DNA of 64,000 nucleotides, taken from contig JAIXMR010000039.1 in the NCBI GenBank assembly GCA_025677835.1, forward strand, positions 62,001 through 126,000, given 5' to 3'. Below the pieces are notes generated by a model, which saw nothing but the letters and a program-made list of their open reading frames with translations, ran no database searches and was not told the DNA's origin. The stretch comes from Sporodiniella umbellata. Taxonomy: Eukaryota; Mucoromycota; Mucoromycetes; Mucorales; Rhizopodaceae. The position numbers were made by a program, and so were the translations under genes. Each line of letters starts with the position of its first letter. The first letter of the stretch is position 1. Below, one piece after another: positions 42,515 through 56,057 of this stretch.

Positions 42515-44375
42515 GCCTAATTCAATTACTTGGCATGGACAAAAAGAATAGGTTAGACTTTATCTGTGCCTGAAAATTGGTGAGCTTTTACTCTCACGGT
42601 ACAGTGAAAAAAAAATCTGGTTAGACTTTACTCTCTTTGTATACTAGCTATATTTTTCATGTTTTCTTTTGCCCCTTTCTTTATTTCGAGAAACAATACA
42701 AGACAATCACAAAATAAAAGATGGTGTCCTCCTAATGTGTAACCAAATATAGTTCTTGAGGCTTCTACAGACTTCTTGTTTCAAGCTAAAAGCAGGTCAT
42801 AACCAAAGACTTTGCAAATATGGCCTGAATCAGAGCGAAATTTCAAGAACATCATTCTCCTGACTCGACAAAATCCCATGTACAGATAGCCTAAACAGTA
42901 GAGTTTGCTAGGTCAATCTGATAGCTCAAAAAAAAAAAAATTTTTTTACATATATCCTTCAAGAAAGCTGACCTAGCAATAAAACCCCCATTACTGTTGG
43001 AGCTATGGGCTTTTTTACGCTACGAAACACGATATATATATATATATACTATGGATGCTTAAAATATACATTTAGTGCCACTCCTTTCTTTTTTTTTTTT
43101 TGTAGAAAATAAGTGAGACTATCTCCCCAGGCTTCTGTACTTGAGCCTGAGGTATTATATCACAACTATATTTGCGTAGTTAGCGCTTTGTATAACTGTA
43201 TTGAAGATGAGAGTGTGCCTCAAAATTTAATTGTATGAGGCTCTTCGTTTTAAAGAGCTTTTAAGGCGTAAAAAAAAACATAAAATAATCATCTTTTATA
43301 ATTTAAACTAAGCTACTCAAACATCATATCCTTTAGACAAAGGTTTTTTTATTTGATTGCTATTGATATTCGGCTATCATTTGATACAAAACTTTTACCA
43401 CTCATAAAAAAAAGGCTGTCTTCTGGCATTGAGCATATAGGATTTCTTTGAGAATCAAATACTAACTATTTAGGACTGAGCATCCACTCTTTTTTTTTTT
43501 TTGGTCATGTAAGTTTAATAACAGAGACTTACAACAACCGTTTTTTGTAACCCTATCCAACTGAATTGATATACGGTATTCATTTTACCGATATGTGAAA
43601 GCTACACTACAATGACTGCGTATAATACTAGCACAGCCCTCTATTATGGTTTGAAGGCTTCAACTTCAAGGCCTGCTAAAGAGCTATACTTTATATATCA
43701 AACCCAGTGAACCAATATGATGGTATTCCAGCCATAAGATCTTGATGACAACAATTACAAGCTAAACAGTTTTGCTTTCGTACTTTGGAAAGACCCCTCG
43801 TCAGCATACGAGTATGATTAAGGCATTGCTAATTTTAAGCGGTGTCTTCTCGTGTTTTATACAATTTAGAACAGAATACAACCCCACCAATAAACTGATT
43901 TTAATACGTAGCAAGCCGGAGTCAAATTAGATATTTTTGAAATTGCTTTTTAAACTATTTTATGCAAAACAGCCAAGGGGAGGCATGGGAAGCCCAAAAA
44001 ATTCAGAAATGGCCCAAAAACGCCATCAGTCTACTTCTGAGCACAAAAAAAGCCAAAAAACAAAAAACAAAACAAAGAATAAAGTATACATCTTTCCTTT
44101 CAATTCGCTTGTCAAAAACAAGGCACTTTTCTGTAGTTTTAATGAAACTGGCAAATTCCTGGGGTTGCTTATTGTGTAACAACTTTAATTTCTGTACTTT
44201 AAATGGGTTGCCGCTGTTTTTTAGAAAAAAAAAATGCAGTAATTTTATTTGACGAAAAAAGATGTGCAAGTAGTTTTTTAATAGTTTTTTTTTTTCTTTC
44301 TTTCTTTTTTTGATAGATACAAGTGCTATGAACAATATATAGGGTATTTTTTCTTTTGTTATCTAAAGAAATAGA
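42515..44375. other. Intergenic, 1.9 kb, no gene seen
   Basis: AT-rich, with a TATATA run near 43030. Short Lys/Asn-rich frames near 43940-44250 have no supporting features. Confidence 0.4.
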
Positions 44376-46276
44376 TCATTGTTTTAGTTGACGCTCTTTT
44401 CTTTTACCACTGTTAGTTTTATGAACAGACCTTCTTCTTTCTTCATCCATATAGTCTTTTAAGTTTTCTCTGATGGTCTTATGTTCAAATGAGGGTGAGT
44501 TAGGACCAGAGCTATAAGAAGATCCAGAAGAAGATACCCAAGAACGTCTGTTGAAATCATTATTCATTACTTCGTCTGGTATCACGCTACCAATGCTGGT
44601 TGTAGATTTAGGTCTAGTTATAACTTGCTCCCCATTACTGGGATTTTGGAATAATAAAGATCTCCGTTTGGCTCGATATTCAGAAGGTCTTATTGTCTTT
44701 TCATAATGGGTAGGTTCTTGTTCTGCCATAGTAGGTGAGTGCTGAGGAAGATCGATTGGTGAAAACACAGGCGACGAATTAAGTATATTTGAGGTACGCA
44801 GTGTTGATATAGCCGTTGAATTGTGAATGGTGTCTGAAATGGTAGTGGGTAAAGTCGACATTCTATTTGCAGACGTATTGTTTAGCTCAAGATATTCGTA
44901 TTGGGACTGTGTCTTGTTTCTAGTTTTGAGTTTTTTGTATATTGTACATAGTCCAAAGATATAAGAAGCCCACAAAAATGCCAGAGCAAGAACCACGTTA
45001 ATATAGAGTGAGGGACTTTCTATATAGTATCTCATATATCTGATCCATCCCACATTGGAGCCCATAAAAAGTATTCCAGCAGATATTGACAAAATCGAAG
45101 TCAGTAGACCACTGATTAGTGTAGTCGAAGCAAAGACGGTCTGGTGTTTACATTTTTTGTTTTTACTGTTATCCAAGCCAATATCCTCATCCTCAGTGTC
45201 AAATTCCTCATTTTGAATCAAGTTGTGTTCCTGAAGCATTCTACGTGGTAAATTTTCGGACGGCGACTTACGAAAAGCGATTTGGATACAACGGGAAAGA
45301 GAGCCAACCATCAAAACGTACCCTAGCATAACATGAACTTTTGTAGTATAATCGTCAGCCTGCCCCAACCCTGAAATGATTGCTAAATATACACAAAAAA
45401 GAAAAAAGAGGTGTGTAAGTCTCCTTTGCAATGTACAGAGTTCCTGGTACTTTACATCGCCCTGTTAAACAAATAATCAAACAGTTCACAATATTTCTCT
45501 CGCGCAATACAGGAATCCATGTTTGAACGCTTAAACCGATCGATAGAATACCTCCGGTAAACCAAAGCAAACCTACGTTGATTGCTTTCCATTCCGTCCC
45601 TAAAAGTGGTGTTCCTTTTGGACAATAAAGTTAAGCTTTAGACCAAATTCTATCTTTATCTGTTTTCCTTTTTTTTCTTCTTCTTCTTCTTGTATTTACC
45701 GAACAGAAACAAAGAAATAAAGCCCCAAACGGTGATCATCACACTTTCATAATACTCTGGGGTTGCTGGTCGCGGCAGTTTAATTACAGCCAACAGATGG
45801 AGAAGAACAAACGAACCATAAATCAAGAATCCAGTTCCCATAGCTAAGGGCATAAAGCACTGTGACTCGATGTCAGAATCGCAGCTGTCAGTAAAGACAA
45901 GAGCAGCAGTCACCAAATAGAAAAATGCAACTATCAAAGAAATCCATCCAAATACAAGATCAACCCATTTGGTAGTTGATAGAGAATAAAATGCAAGTTG
46001 TATAATGACAAGACATAGTAGAATAAATCCAATAGTGTGTAACACGAGTGATGCCGTGTCTTGTTTAGTTTGAATGAAGCACCCAGTAATAAATCCGATA
46101 GCAGAGAATACACAAGAAGCGCATATAATTAGTGTTTTTCGTTTGCGTAGCTGTCGAGTGAGCAATAGAGGATAGCAACCTAAAAACGCAATAACCATGG
46201 AGACCAAGTGTGTAATAACAATAGGCTGTTTAAATAATACATGTGCTGAAAAAGAGTGAATATAGCTAGACTCCAT
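44376..46276 (-). CDS. Ytp1-like multi-pass membrane protein
   Basis: Three exons (46276-45700, 45599-45456, 45382-44376) join in frame to about 575 residues. An alternative acceptor 12 nt downstream would shorten it by four. At least nine hydrophobic segments are visible, for example PIVITHLVSMVIAFLGCYPL, WVDLVFGWISLIVAFFYLV, GFLIYGSFVLLHLLAVI, and later TTLISGLLTSILSISAGILF and LYINVVLALAFLWASYIFGL. The middle block (TEWKAINVGLLWFTGGILSI to DYTTKVHVMLGYVLM) resembles fungal Ytp1-type proteins of unknown function. The last 160 residues are a soluble Ser/Thr-rich tail with dense basic and Ser-Pro sites. A short upstream extension (LAYKR) is open, but the ATG at 46276 is preferred. Confidence 0.6.
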
Positions 46277-46897
46277 CCGTTTGTAAGCCAATAGAAAAAG
46301 AGCGAATCAGTAAAGGGCGAGAGGAGAAATGAGTATTAACGATTCAGCATAAAGGGATTAGCAAAAGTGTAAAAAAAGAAAAAGAAAAAAAGAAAAAAGA
46401 AAAGGCACGCAAATTACATTGAGTTTGGAAATTTCAGTTTTATCCCTGATTTCCACCAATCGTGTATTGGTTTTCACCAAAAATTAAACTCTGCCAAAAT
46501 ATTAACATATGACTCTTTTTTTTTTTTCTTGTTCTTTTTCTGGAGATATGTGATGTATGTCCAAGCCTTTTGTTTCTTTTTTTTTTTTTTGACTTCTTGC
46601 GTTCCTACCAGATGCTTGAGACTTGCATCGAATTCGCAGCAAATTCGTTACAATACATATAGCAGAAAAAGGCAAGAGTGCATTGCACTTTGCTTTTAAT
46701 AAAGTAAAATGTCTTGACTTAATGGCTAGGAGGCCTTGAAAATACCATGTAGAATAATCGAATATGGATTGAATGATCTCAGAGCCACGTCTTGTTTTCC
46801 ACACTTTTTTTTTTTTAGTTTCAGCTTTTCATGCCTCCATACAAATGTGCTTTTTTATCAGTTTGCCAAGATCAATCTTTATTTTATTTTATTTTTT
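46277..46897. other. Intergenic, no called gene
   Basis: AT-rich, with A/T runs. A 100-codon reverse frame at 46502-46804 (starting MWKTRRGSEIIQSIFDYSTW) has no partner exon or motif and is left uncalled. Confidence 0.35.
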
Positions 46898-47330
46898 TTA
46901 GGGTTTTAGGGGTGAAAGCAATGCATCATTAAAATGATTTTTATTTTTTTTTTTGTTCAAAACAAAGCTCTGAGGTCGGTTCTTTACAACATTCCCCATC
47001 TTAAATTCGGCAGTATGAATATTGTTTGTCGTACCCAAAATAGCCTCAGTGCCTCCGCTCCCGTTTTCAGGGTAGTACTGTACTCTGTTGTAAGGGTCGA
47101 ATGGTAAGTTGTTGCACTGAACAAAGCTTTGTTGTGTGGTTTATAATGAAATTTTTCAAAAAAATATACCTGTATTAAAGTCCAGTACGTATGTTCTCTT
47201 ACTGCTTGGATCGACTGCCCGCTTTTTGTATATCTACGCCTCCTGCCACTTATATGAGGTGACATAAAAGTCTCACTGCCTGATCAAGCAAAACTGTCTT
47301 TCCTAAAGATAGTGACACTCCTTTTTAATA
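46898..47330 (-). pseudogene. Decayed spliced gene remnant
   Basis: On the reverse strand, 47116-46898 is a convincing exon. It reads CNNLPFDPYNRVQYYPENGS, then GTTNNIHTAEFKMGNVVKNR and PQSFVLN, and ends at a TAA. It is preceded by TTCAG. The best upstream exon (about 47232-47171, reading VDPSSKRTYVLDFNT before a GTATAT donor) joins it one base out of phase. A further upstream stretch reads GKTVLLDQAVRLLCH. The phase break suggests decay, or a splice site I misplaced. Family unknown. Confidence 0.3.
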
Positions 47331-50300
47331 TAAATTACAAACAACATGTACTTACTTTATGTGGTTTCTTAATTAGGCAGTTTGCTTAATAAATACAAAC
47401 ATATTAATCAGGCAAAAACCTTTGTTTTACTATTTGCAATCACCCCTACTTTTTTAAATTCGAATTTTAAAAAACAGTACACTACCATGGCTAACTTTCT
47501 AGGTTTTATCTTATACATCAGCCGGTGTTAATTTATTGCAAAATAAAATAGATAACTTAGAAAGATCTACTGGCATCCGATACCGCTGTAAGCTAAACGG
47601 TTTGGTTTTTGTTTACTTATGACGTATGTTTGCTAGTACCTTCATTTCATAAAACCCGAGCACGGATATTATTTACATTTTAAGCGCACCCTTAAATATT
47701 TATCGTGAATAGCCTAATTACTGACAAAAAAAAAGAAAAACTGTAAAGAAGTTCAATCTGATAACTAGCAAGAGACAATTTGAATCATCTCTCACTTGTG
47801 TTACCAAACGTAAATATGGTTCATTTGAAAAAGCGTCGCTACTCTATGATTTCAACTCCGTCTTAATTCGGTCGAGACGATGATTTTCTTTTTGCTCATT
47901 GTTTTGTCTCCAAGCTGCAAATTGTACTGTAAAAAGAAGATTCTCATTCTCTCAAAAGTATCTGAGTTCAATACATTGAGACTATCTCTTTTTTTTTTTT
48001 TTTTTTTTGATTTGACAGCTACTGTTTGAAATGTAAGAATATGATCGTCCCTATTTAAAGTATTATTTATTAGTCAGATTGATTTGCATCATGCTCAAAA
48101 GTAGGCCCATTACTATTCTGGGGTTACCATACATGTAAAGACCTAAGCCTAACGTTTGCTCTTTACTACGAGGGGAGTATTTTCTACTAACAATACAACC
48201 TTAATTATGGATCGGAATAGAGTTTGTACAACGTCACGTTTTTGTATCAAGGCAGTAACGCGCCAACAGACTTAACGAGTTTACTAACCTATTAACAATA
48301 GTATAGTAAGAAAAAGAAACCAAAACTGTAGAGAACGGAAAGCTTTTTCTTATATATATTCAGTTTGGATTCCAATTGCCGAAAACTCTTTTTTTAACCT
48401 ATACTGCGTTACCAACTAACCTTTTGCTTACACTACTTTCTCCCTCCGCTATCACTTGAGATCATCACGCTTCTTGACTGCTTCATTTGGTGCAACTCTA
48501 CTTTTGAGCATACAAAAATAAAAGGCTTTACTACACTTTGCTGCTAAAATTATTGTATTGATTTTTGAGTAATTTTTTTTTTTTTTAAAACTAGCAAATG
48601 CGTAAACTGTCTAGTTGTGTTTTAACATCCACTGTATATATGTGTATAGAAACTTGTATTTTTGCTCGGGATATTACTGATGGCAAATACTCGTTTAAGA
48701 TCTTAACTTTTTTTTTTTACTCTTTTTTTCTTGCAGGGTTTACTTATTTATATGAAAGGCTATACAGAAGGCCTCAAGTCGATTTTTCGGTTTATGTAGT
48801 ACTCCTGTAGTAGTTTTTTTCACAATCGTGTTAACAATCAGCGTTCCTAAAAATCTGAACAGTCTCTTGCTAAGATTGTTCTAAAACCATGTGCATTTTT
48901 AATTGGTCGCTTCTAGCTATGATTACGATGTTCGTTGACCTTTTTTTGTAAAATGGTTGATTGCTTCTTAGTTTAAAACGAATAAAAAAAAAAGATGGGT
49001 TGCTGCTATTGAGCAATTTTTTTTTTTTTTTTTTTTGAACCAAGTTCATACCGTTTTATTTATTTACTCATGAAAGCATACGATGCTACAGCTGTGATAC
49101 GTGATACTAAGATAGTTCATTATAAAAGTATGCAACCTCAATTAGGTGCTATAGGAGCTTGCATGTCCGTTTCCTCTTGAACTATACTCCAGGCCTGTAT
49201 CTTCATTTTAAGCTAGCTGACTCAGTTTTAAAACATAGCATTTGATTTAAGAGAAATAAGGTGGCTCTGCGATTCCTATATTGATACCTGAGAGCATAGT
49301 ATATGGTTTTTTCTGCTGATCTTCGATAGCTTAGTTAGTACAAAACAACACAATGGCAAAAGTATAGGCTATGGTTAATAATATAGTCATCTGTCTCTTT
49401 ATTCTTAAAAATACGTCAACATGTCTGATAGGCAAAAGTTGCGTTGCTACAGAAACTTTGTATTGTAACAGACTATATTGAACTGACAACTATATTCGGT
49501 TTTATAGCCATGGTGTTTGTATTCATATATGAATAGGTTTCTGGGACCTTATGTTTTTTGGCGGCTTATAGATCTTGACTGCCTTATAAAAGGGGAAGAA
49601 GCCACACGACCATGACAAATAAAGGCAATCGATTTTGGTCAAATCCAGAATGGCAATTTAGGTTGTCAAATTAAATACAGGACTAATTGATATTATCTCA
49701 ATGCAACATTATAACTATGCTAATATTCAACCTAGCCAATCATTTGAGTGGCTATCTCCTGCCAGAATAACTCAACTGAGCTTACAAGCTGGGATAAAAA
49801 AAAAAAAAAAAACGCTTTTTATTTTTCGAAAGAGTCTTCTGTATATTATAGGCCGTGAAAAGTCAACATGAAACGTTCAAATATATACACACTCAAATGT
49901 ATCGATCAAATGTCCATTAATATTCTCACTCAAAGCGCTTTTTTTTCTGGCTTTAGTCAATGAATAACTAAAGGCAGCTGAAAGTATGCAAAACAAAAAG
50001 AATGCTTTTGGTAGTAAATTCCTTTTTGACATGCTATTTTTTTAAAATCATCACTAAAAGAGAGTCAGGCTCTAGATCATCAATGTCTTTAAAACCGCAT
50101 TCGCTGAAATATTTCAATGTTTTTTCCAGTTTTGAATGGCCGATACGATGTCATCATAAACTTACCCTTGTTTTTTTTTCTCCGCCACCTAGCTGTGCAC
50201 AGAAAAAGATTTTTTTTTTTTGCGCTGGGCAATGAGAGATAATATTTTTTTTTTTTTGGGTTGTCTAAGATTCTTGAATTTTTTTTTTTTACAGGCAGCC

Positions 50301-50431
50301 CGAAAAAAAATACTTGGTTTTTTTTTTTTGCTTCCTCTATTTTTTCTGAAAGGACTTCCTTCCTAACCTAATAAAACCCCCCACTCCAACACACATTACT
50401 TTATACAAAAAAAAAAAACAAAAACAAAAAA
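47331..50431. other. 3.1-kb AT-rich intergenic region, complex I gene promoter
   Basis: No gene seen on either strand. Many T10-T17 runs cluster at 50200-50340 just before the complex I gene. Confidence 0.4.
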
Positions 50432-50687
50432 ATGTTGCGCGCCATCAACAAAACCAGCGTAGCACGTAGAGCACCCGCCATTGTAAAGACTGGAGGTAAT
50501 TTATACACAACACAAAGACGAAATGCAATCTTTTTGTTTATACTTTTGGCTTGATTGTAGCTCGCGCATTTGCTGCCTCAACACATGTCAAGGAAGAAAT
50601 TGAAGTTTTCATTGATGGAAAATCTGTCATGATTGACAAGGGAGCTGCTTTGATTCAAGCCTGTGAAAAGGCCGGTGCTGATGTAAG

Positions 50688-50729
<42 letters not shown>

Positions 50730-52839
50730 AAAGCAAAAAATAGATAGAATAGAGAGATTGACTTTTTTTTGATGTGATAGATTCCTCGTTTTTGTTACCA
50801 CGGTATGTAAATGCATACAATTTGAGAGATTGTAATTAACTTGAAAGGAATACATAGAGCGTCTTTCAGTAGCAGGTAACTGCCGTATGTGTTTAGTTGA
50901 AGTGGAACGTGCACCTAAGCCTATTGCTTCTTGTGCCTATCCTGTTATGCCTGGTATGAAGGTCAAGACCAACAGCCCTTTGGTTCACAAGGCTCGTGAA
51001 GGTGTGATGGAATTTTTATTGTACAACCATCCCTTAGATTGTCCTGTATGTGATCAAGGTGGTGAATGTGATCTTCAAGACCAAAGCATGCGTTATGGTT
51101 CTGACCGTGGTCGATTCCATGAACCTGTTGGAAAGCGAGCTGTAGAAGACAAGAATTTCGGTCCTTTGATCAACACTGAAATGACCCGTTGTATTCAATG
51201 TACTCGTTGCGTTCGTTTTGCTAACGAAGTAGCTGGCGCTACTGAACTCGGTACCAGCGGCCGTGGTAACGATATGCAAATCAGTACCTACATTGAAAAG
51301 ACTATTGAATCTGAAATGTCCGGTAACGTCATTGATCTTTGCCCCGTTGGTGCTTTGACCTCCAAACCTTACAACATGCGCTCCAGACCTTGGGAGTTGA
51401 AGAAATACGAAACCATCGATGTATCTGACGCTATCGGCTCCAACATTCGTCTCGATACCCGTGGTGTTGAAGTGATGCGTATTCTTCCCCGTTTGAACGA
51501 CGAAATCAACGAAGAATGGATCTCTGATAAGACACGTTTCTTCTATGACGGTCTTAAGGTTCAACGTTTGACCACTCCTTTGATCCGCGAAGGCAATCGA
51601 TTTGTGCCTGCTTCTTGGGAAAAGGCCTTGCAACGTGTAGGCGATGCTTTGAACAAGAGTCAAGGTCACTCTGCCAAGGCCATTGCAGGTCATCTTGCCG
51701 ATGCTGAATCCATGGTTGCTCTGAAAGATCTCTTGAACCGTACAGGCTCCGAAAACTTGGCTATTGATGCTCCTAACGGCCACAAGCCTATGGCTATCAC
51801 TGCTGATTTCCGTTCCAACTACTGTTTGAATTCAACCATTGCTGGAGCTGAAGAGGCCGATGTGGTTCTCTTGGTAGGCACCAATCCTCGCCATGAAGCC
51901 CCTATTCTCAACACCCGATTCCGCAAATCCTTCTTGCACCAAGGACAGGATCTCGGATTGATTGGCCAAGCCGACGACTTGAACTACGACTATGCCCATG
52001 TTGGAGATAACGTCAAGGATATCGAAAAGATTTTGGACGGCTCTCATCCCTTTGCTAAGCGATTGGCAGAAGCCAAACGACCTATGATTGTAGTTGGTTC
52101 ATCTGTAGTTGAGAATGCCAAAGACAGTGAATATCTTGTTTCCAAGGTATCTCAACTTGCAGACAAATTCAAGAGCACTTTGTTCCAAGACGGATGGAAT
52201 GGTATGAACGTATTGCAACGTGCTGCCGGCCGTACTGCTGCCTACGAAGTTGGTTTTATGCCTTCTTCCAAGCAAGCTAGCTCCACACCTGTTGACTTTT
52301 TGTACCTTTTGAACGCCGACGAAATCCAAGCAGAAGATGTACCCAAGGACGCCTTCGTAGTCTACCAGGGACACCACGGTGATGTGGGTGCTCAATATGC
52401 CGACGTTATCTTGCCCGGCTCTGCCTTTACGGAAAAGAACGCCACGTATATGAACACCGAAGGCCGTACACAGATCACCCGTGCAGGTGTCAATCCCCCT
52501 GCTGCTGCTCGTGAAGACTGGAAGATTATCCGAGCCTTGTCTGAAGTCGCCGGTCATACACTTCCCTACGACGACCTTGCTTCTGTCCGTGCTCGTCTTT
52601 CGGAAATCAGTCCTGCCTTGACACGCTACGATGTGATTGAAACCCCATCGATCTCACAAATCGGTCTTGCTGCCCAGCGTAAGCCTTCCGCTCAAAGCAC
52701 AGGTGAAGTGTTGACCTCTGTTATCAAAAACTTTTACCGTACAGATCCTATCTCTCGTGCTTCTAGCACCATGGCTAAATGTACCAAGACTTGGATTCAA
52801 AATGAATCTGAACCTGAAGCACAAGCTGCTCATGCTTAG
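50432..52839 (+). CDS. NADH:ubiquinone oxidoreductase 75/78 kDa subunit (complex I, NDUFS1)
   Basis: Four exons (50432-50495, 50561-50682, 50781-50802, 50858-52839) join in frame to 729 residues, the normal size. It carries the N1b, N4 and N5 Fe-S clusters of the peripheral arm. It starts with a basic presequence ([18 protein letters not shown]). The 2Fe-2S domain has [16 protein letters not shown]; then come [26 protein letters not shown] and [13 protein letters not shown], followed by the molybdopterin-oxidoreductase-like C-terminal fold. Exon 3 has 22 nt and codes IPRFCYH, including a cluster cysteine. The leader is A-rich right up to the ATG. Codon use is stronger and more GC-rich than in neighbours, as expected for a highly expressed gene. 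Confidence 0.97.
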
Positions 52840-53281
52840 AGACAAAAAAAAAAAAAAAAAAAAAAAGATTTCCCCCTCTTTTCCCCTTTTTTCTTTTTTT
52901 TAGAAAAAAAAAAAAGACATTACATTTACAAAGAAAAACTTTTTTTTTATTTTTTATTATTATTATCAGTGCGCGTAAATTAAAGTTTTGTTTTATATAA
53001 AAGAAAGGAAAAGCCTTCTATCCATCTTTGATCTTTTGTTTATTCCAAGAATAAGGCAATTAAAAGCGAACCAATAGTGATGAAAGGCATAGGCTCCTCT
53101 TTGAGCGCTGGTGATGCATATGATCTTTTAGGGAGGGGGTGAAGGGGAAGCAGAATTGGCAAATGAATGGAGCCTTTTTTCTTATGTAAGTGTCAACAGG
53201 TTTTTTATGATTAAAATTCCCCAAACTTTCTTCCCTTTAGGTAGACATGTCTGTTATGAGGCGATTCTGCTTTCTTTGGTT

Positions 53282-53314
<33 letters not shown>

Positions 53315-53738
53315 GCTCCTGACTTTTAAGGCTGCATGCTTCTAAACATGTGATTGAGCGTAGCCATCTCCATCAACGTCTTCCACTACAAGGGGAGCTA
53401 GAAGAGCGTGTAATCTTCATCCAAGAAGATTTCCAACCCCCTTAAGGGTTGCACAAACCACTGCCTATCACTCTTTCTCTTTAAACCAAACAAAAGCTCA
53501 AGAAGAGTTAAGAAAAAATAAGAAACGATTTTCTTTAGGAGTTGATTACACATGTTTTTTTTTTTTTTTTTTTTTTTTTTCGAGCGCTACCTTTTATTCT
53601 TTTTTTTTCTTTGTCTTTTTCCTCTCTTTACTGCTATAATGACGCATACGAAAACACGTTGAACAAACTATTTAAAGTCTTGCATATATTAAGGCCAGAG
53701 TCGATCTATTTCTTTTTTCTTTTCTTTCTACTTTGAAA
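52840..53738. other. Intergenic, 3' region of complex I gene and promoter of C2H2 gene
   Basis: Three long A or T runs: A24 near 52842, A31 at 53282-53312 and T26 near 53555. No gene seen. Confidence 0.5.
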
Positions 53739-54383
53739 ATGTACTCTAACAGTTTATGTATCAACTCTTTTGATAATACCAATGTATGGCCCGCATGGGA
53801 TAGCAGCAAACTACCCCCACCTGTAGATCCATCAGTAACAGCAGCCCATCTCGATCCGCGCTTTTCTCTTTCTCATGAGATGGTGGTCTCCCCTAGTAAC
53901 GCTCTGGACAGATTTGAAGAAAACAACCGCGAGGCTTATCCATTTGGGTCGGATATGGCTCTTTGCCATTCTTCCTCTACGTCCTCCAGTATCTCCTCGC
54001 CGCCCTTGCCACAATCGTGTTTTTTCTTGCCTTCACAGCTGACACTACCTTCGCATGAGCCTATCTATGCTATGTCGCTTCACCACGAGGATATCGCCTC
54101 TCACCCCTTTTACTATCCAGTAGTTGAGAGTTCCATAAAATATGCTAAAAACAAGATCTATGACTGTACTATCTGCCCTCGTTCGTTTGCTAGGAAACAT
54201 GACCTCCAGCGACACATTAGAGTGCATACGGGTGCTAAACCTTATTACTGTCTAAACTGTGAAAAGGCCTTTGCTCGAACAGATGCTCTTAAACGTCATC
54301 TAAGAATGGAAGAAAGCTGCCGTATGAGCCCAGTGATTCAAACATTAAAAAATGTAGGCATGAGACGCTATAGGAATCTGTAG
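53739..54383 (+). CDS. C2H2 zinc-finger transcription factor
   Basis: A single-exon protein of 214 residues. The first 135 residues are Ser/Pro-rich and low in structure. Two adjacent fingers follow. Finger 1 has C143, C146, H159 and H163 (YDCTICPRSFARKHDLQRHI). Finger 2 has C171, C174 and H187, but its fourth ligand would be C194 (HLRMEESC), a C2HC variant. The linker is VHTGAKPY, close to the canonical TGEKP linker. Pairing of an ordinary finger with a C-terminal C2HC finger is common in small fungal regulators. Targets unknown. The frame opens six bases before the chosen ATG. Confidence 0.85.
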   Translation: MYSNSLCINSFDNTNVWPAWDSSKLPPPVDPSVTAAHLDPRFSLSHEMVVSPSNALDRFEENNREAYPFGSDMALCHSSSTSSSISSPPLPQSCFFLPSQLTLPSHEPIYAMSLHHEDIASHPFYYPVVESSIKYAKNKIYDCTICPRSFARKHDLQRHIRVHTGAKPYYCLNCEKAFARTDALKRHLRMEESCRMSPVIQTLKNVGMRRYRNL

Positions 54384-56024
54384 TTTCTCCCCCCCCCCAG
54401 ATTGACTAATAAGGAAATATCGAGGGTTGATCCTTCTTTCTTTCCTACTTTTTTATTTTACTTTTATTTTAATGTTGGCTTGCCATATAAAAAAGATTGT
54501 AATCAATGCCTATTTGTTTATTTGCTATTGATTTTAGATGATTTGTTCTTTTGATCCCTTCCTCCTCTTTTTTTTCTTTTTTTTTTTTTTTTTAAAAAAA
54601 AAACAATAAATCAACATCTGACGTAGACTTCTTTTTGTTTGTTTTAGACAAAAAAAAAAAAAAAAAAAATCACTATAGACTTTCAATCTCCTTTTTTGAA
54701 CCTTTTTATTTTTCCCTCTGTTCATCGATTTGCAGCCAAAAAAACAAACAAAAAGGAGATTTTAAAGGTAGATGAAGACTTTCAATTTTTGGAAATAAAA
54801 CAAAGAAAATTTGGTTCCGCCAACCCATTCAAGGAGCTTTTTTTTTTTTTTCTTTAGATGATAACTATCAGATTCAGATGTCTATCTTGCAAAATCTGAA
54901 TTTAGCTGTCTTTGTAATCTACATAATGCTTAAGGAGAAGCCCCCAGAATAAAATTATGTTTCATGTTTTAGGTTCCCAAGGTGATGCAAGGAACTATTA
55001 AAAAATACAAGTTTTCTTTTTTTTTTTTAAAAAAAAAAAAAACCAATGTTGGCCATCAGGAGGCATTGTCTTTTGGTTAGAAAAATTCTAAGGCTATTTT
55101 TTTTTTTAAGTTTATAAAGCGATATCCCAGTTCTCAAGGTACTACCACCATTTTGAACTGAGGATTTGTAATTGACGGCCTATCCCTTTTCCCCTGAAAA
55201 AGCCTTTTTTTTTTTAGAAGAAAAAATAACGAATTACCTCATCAACGCTATTTAGTAGCATTTTAGAGAAGCTATAGTTACCAAAAAAAAAAAAAAAAAA
55301 AGAGAGAAAAAGAAAAGGTACATTGAATACATACCATAATACTCTTTATAGCACATATCATAAAGTAAAAGCCATTTGAAACACAAAAGGGGTGTTTATG
55401 ATGCACAATTAGAACTTTTGGTTTATATCAAAACTGCAAAGGCTTTTTTTTTTTTTTTTTACAAGAGCGCCAAATTGACTGTTTGAAAAGGGGTATGTGC
55501 TTACTGAATAATCTCTAGTTCTGCATATAAACACTAAGCGTATGAATTTTAAAAAGCGGTTTTTTCTGGATTCAAAGATTTTTCTATTTATAATCCAAGA
55601 TTGTTTTTTCGAGATGATGTGTTCTCTTTTTAAAGGTAAACGGTATCCGGCAATTATTTTAGCCATATATAAAATAGTTATACTGTTAAGAGTACCTTTC
55701 CCCTTCCCTTCAATACAATCATTATGGTATCTGAAGAAGGTTTTTATACGCATTAAGAGTAAAAACATAGAAGCAAAAAGATCCTAAAACGCGAATTTAA
55801 ACAACCCATGTTTTGGATCTTGTACTAACATGTCGAATCGAAATGTAATATATCAATATTTGTAGAACAATATGATTGTGGCAACAAACAAAATCGTTTT
55901 GTAGCCTATTAGGTATTTTTGTGTACATTTTCATCTATCCATTTCACTGGATATGGTGCATAGTTCTAATTATAAGACTAAATCTTTCAGTGGGTCATTT
56001 TTAGGTGGTGAGGTTGTTTTTTGG

Positions 56025-56057
<33 letters not shown>

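Noticed and set aside
46898..46915. Telomere-like TTAGGG/CCCTAA units
   Set aside because: Only about two imperfect units; too few to mean a telomere or interstitial array.
51034..51783. 249-codon antisense frame over the complex I gene
   Set aside because: Shadow of the GC-richer, strongly codon-biased sense frame; no motif.
55409..55787. Overlapping 119- and 81-codon frames on opposite strands
   Set aside because: Low-complexity Lys/Ile/Phe composition, poly-A encoded lysines, no splice partners; chance frames in AT-rich DNA.
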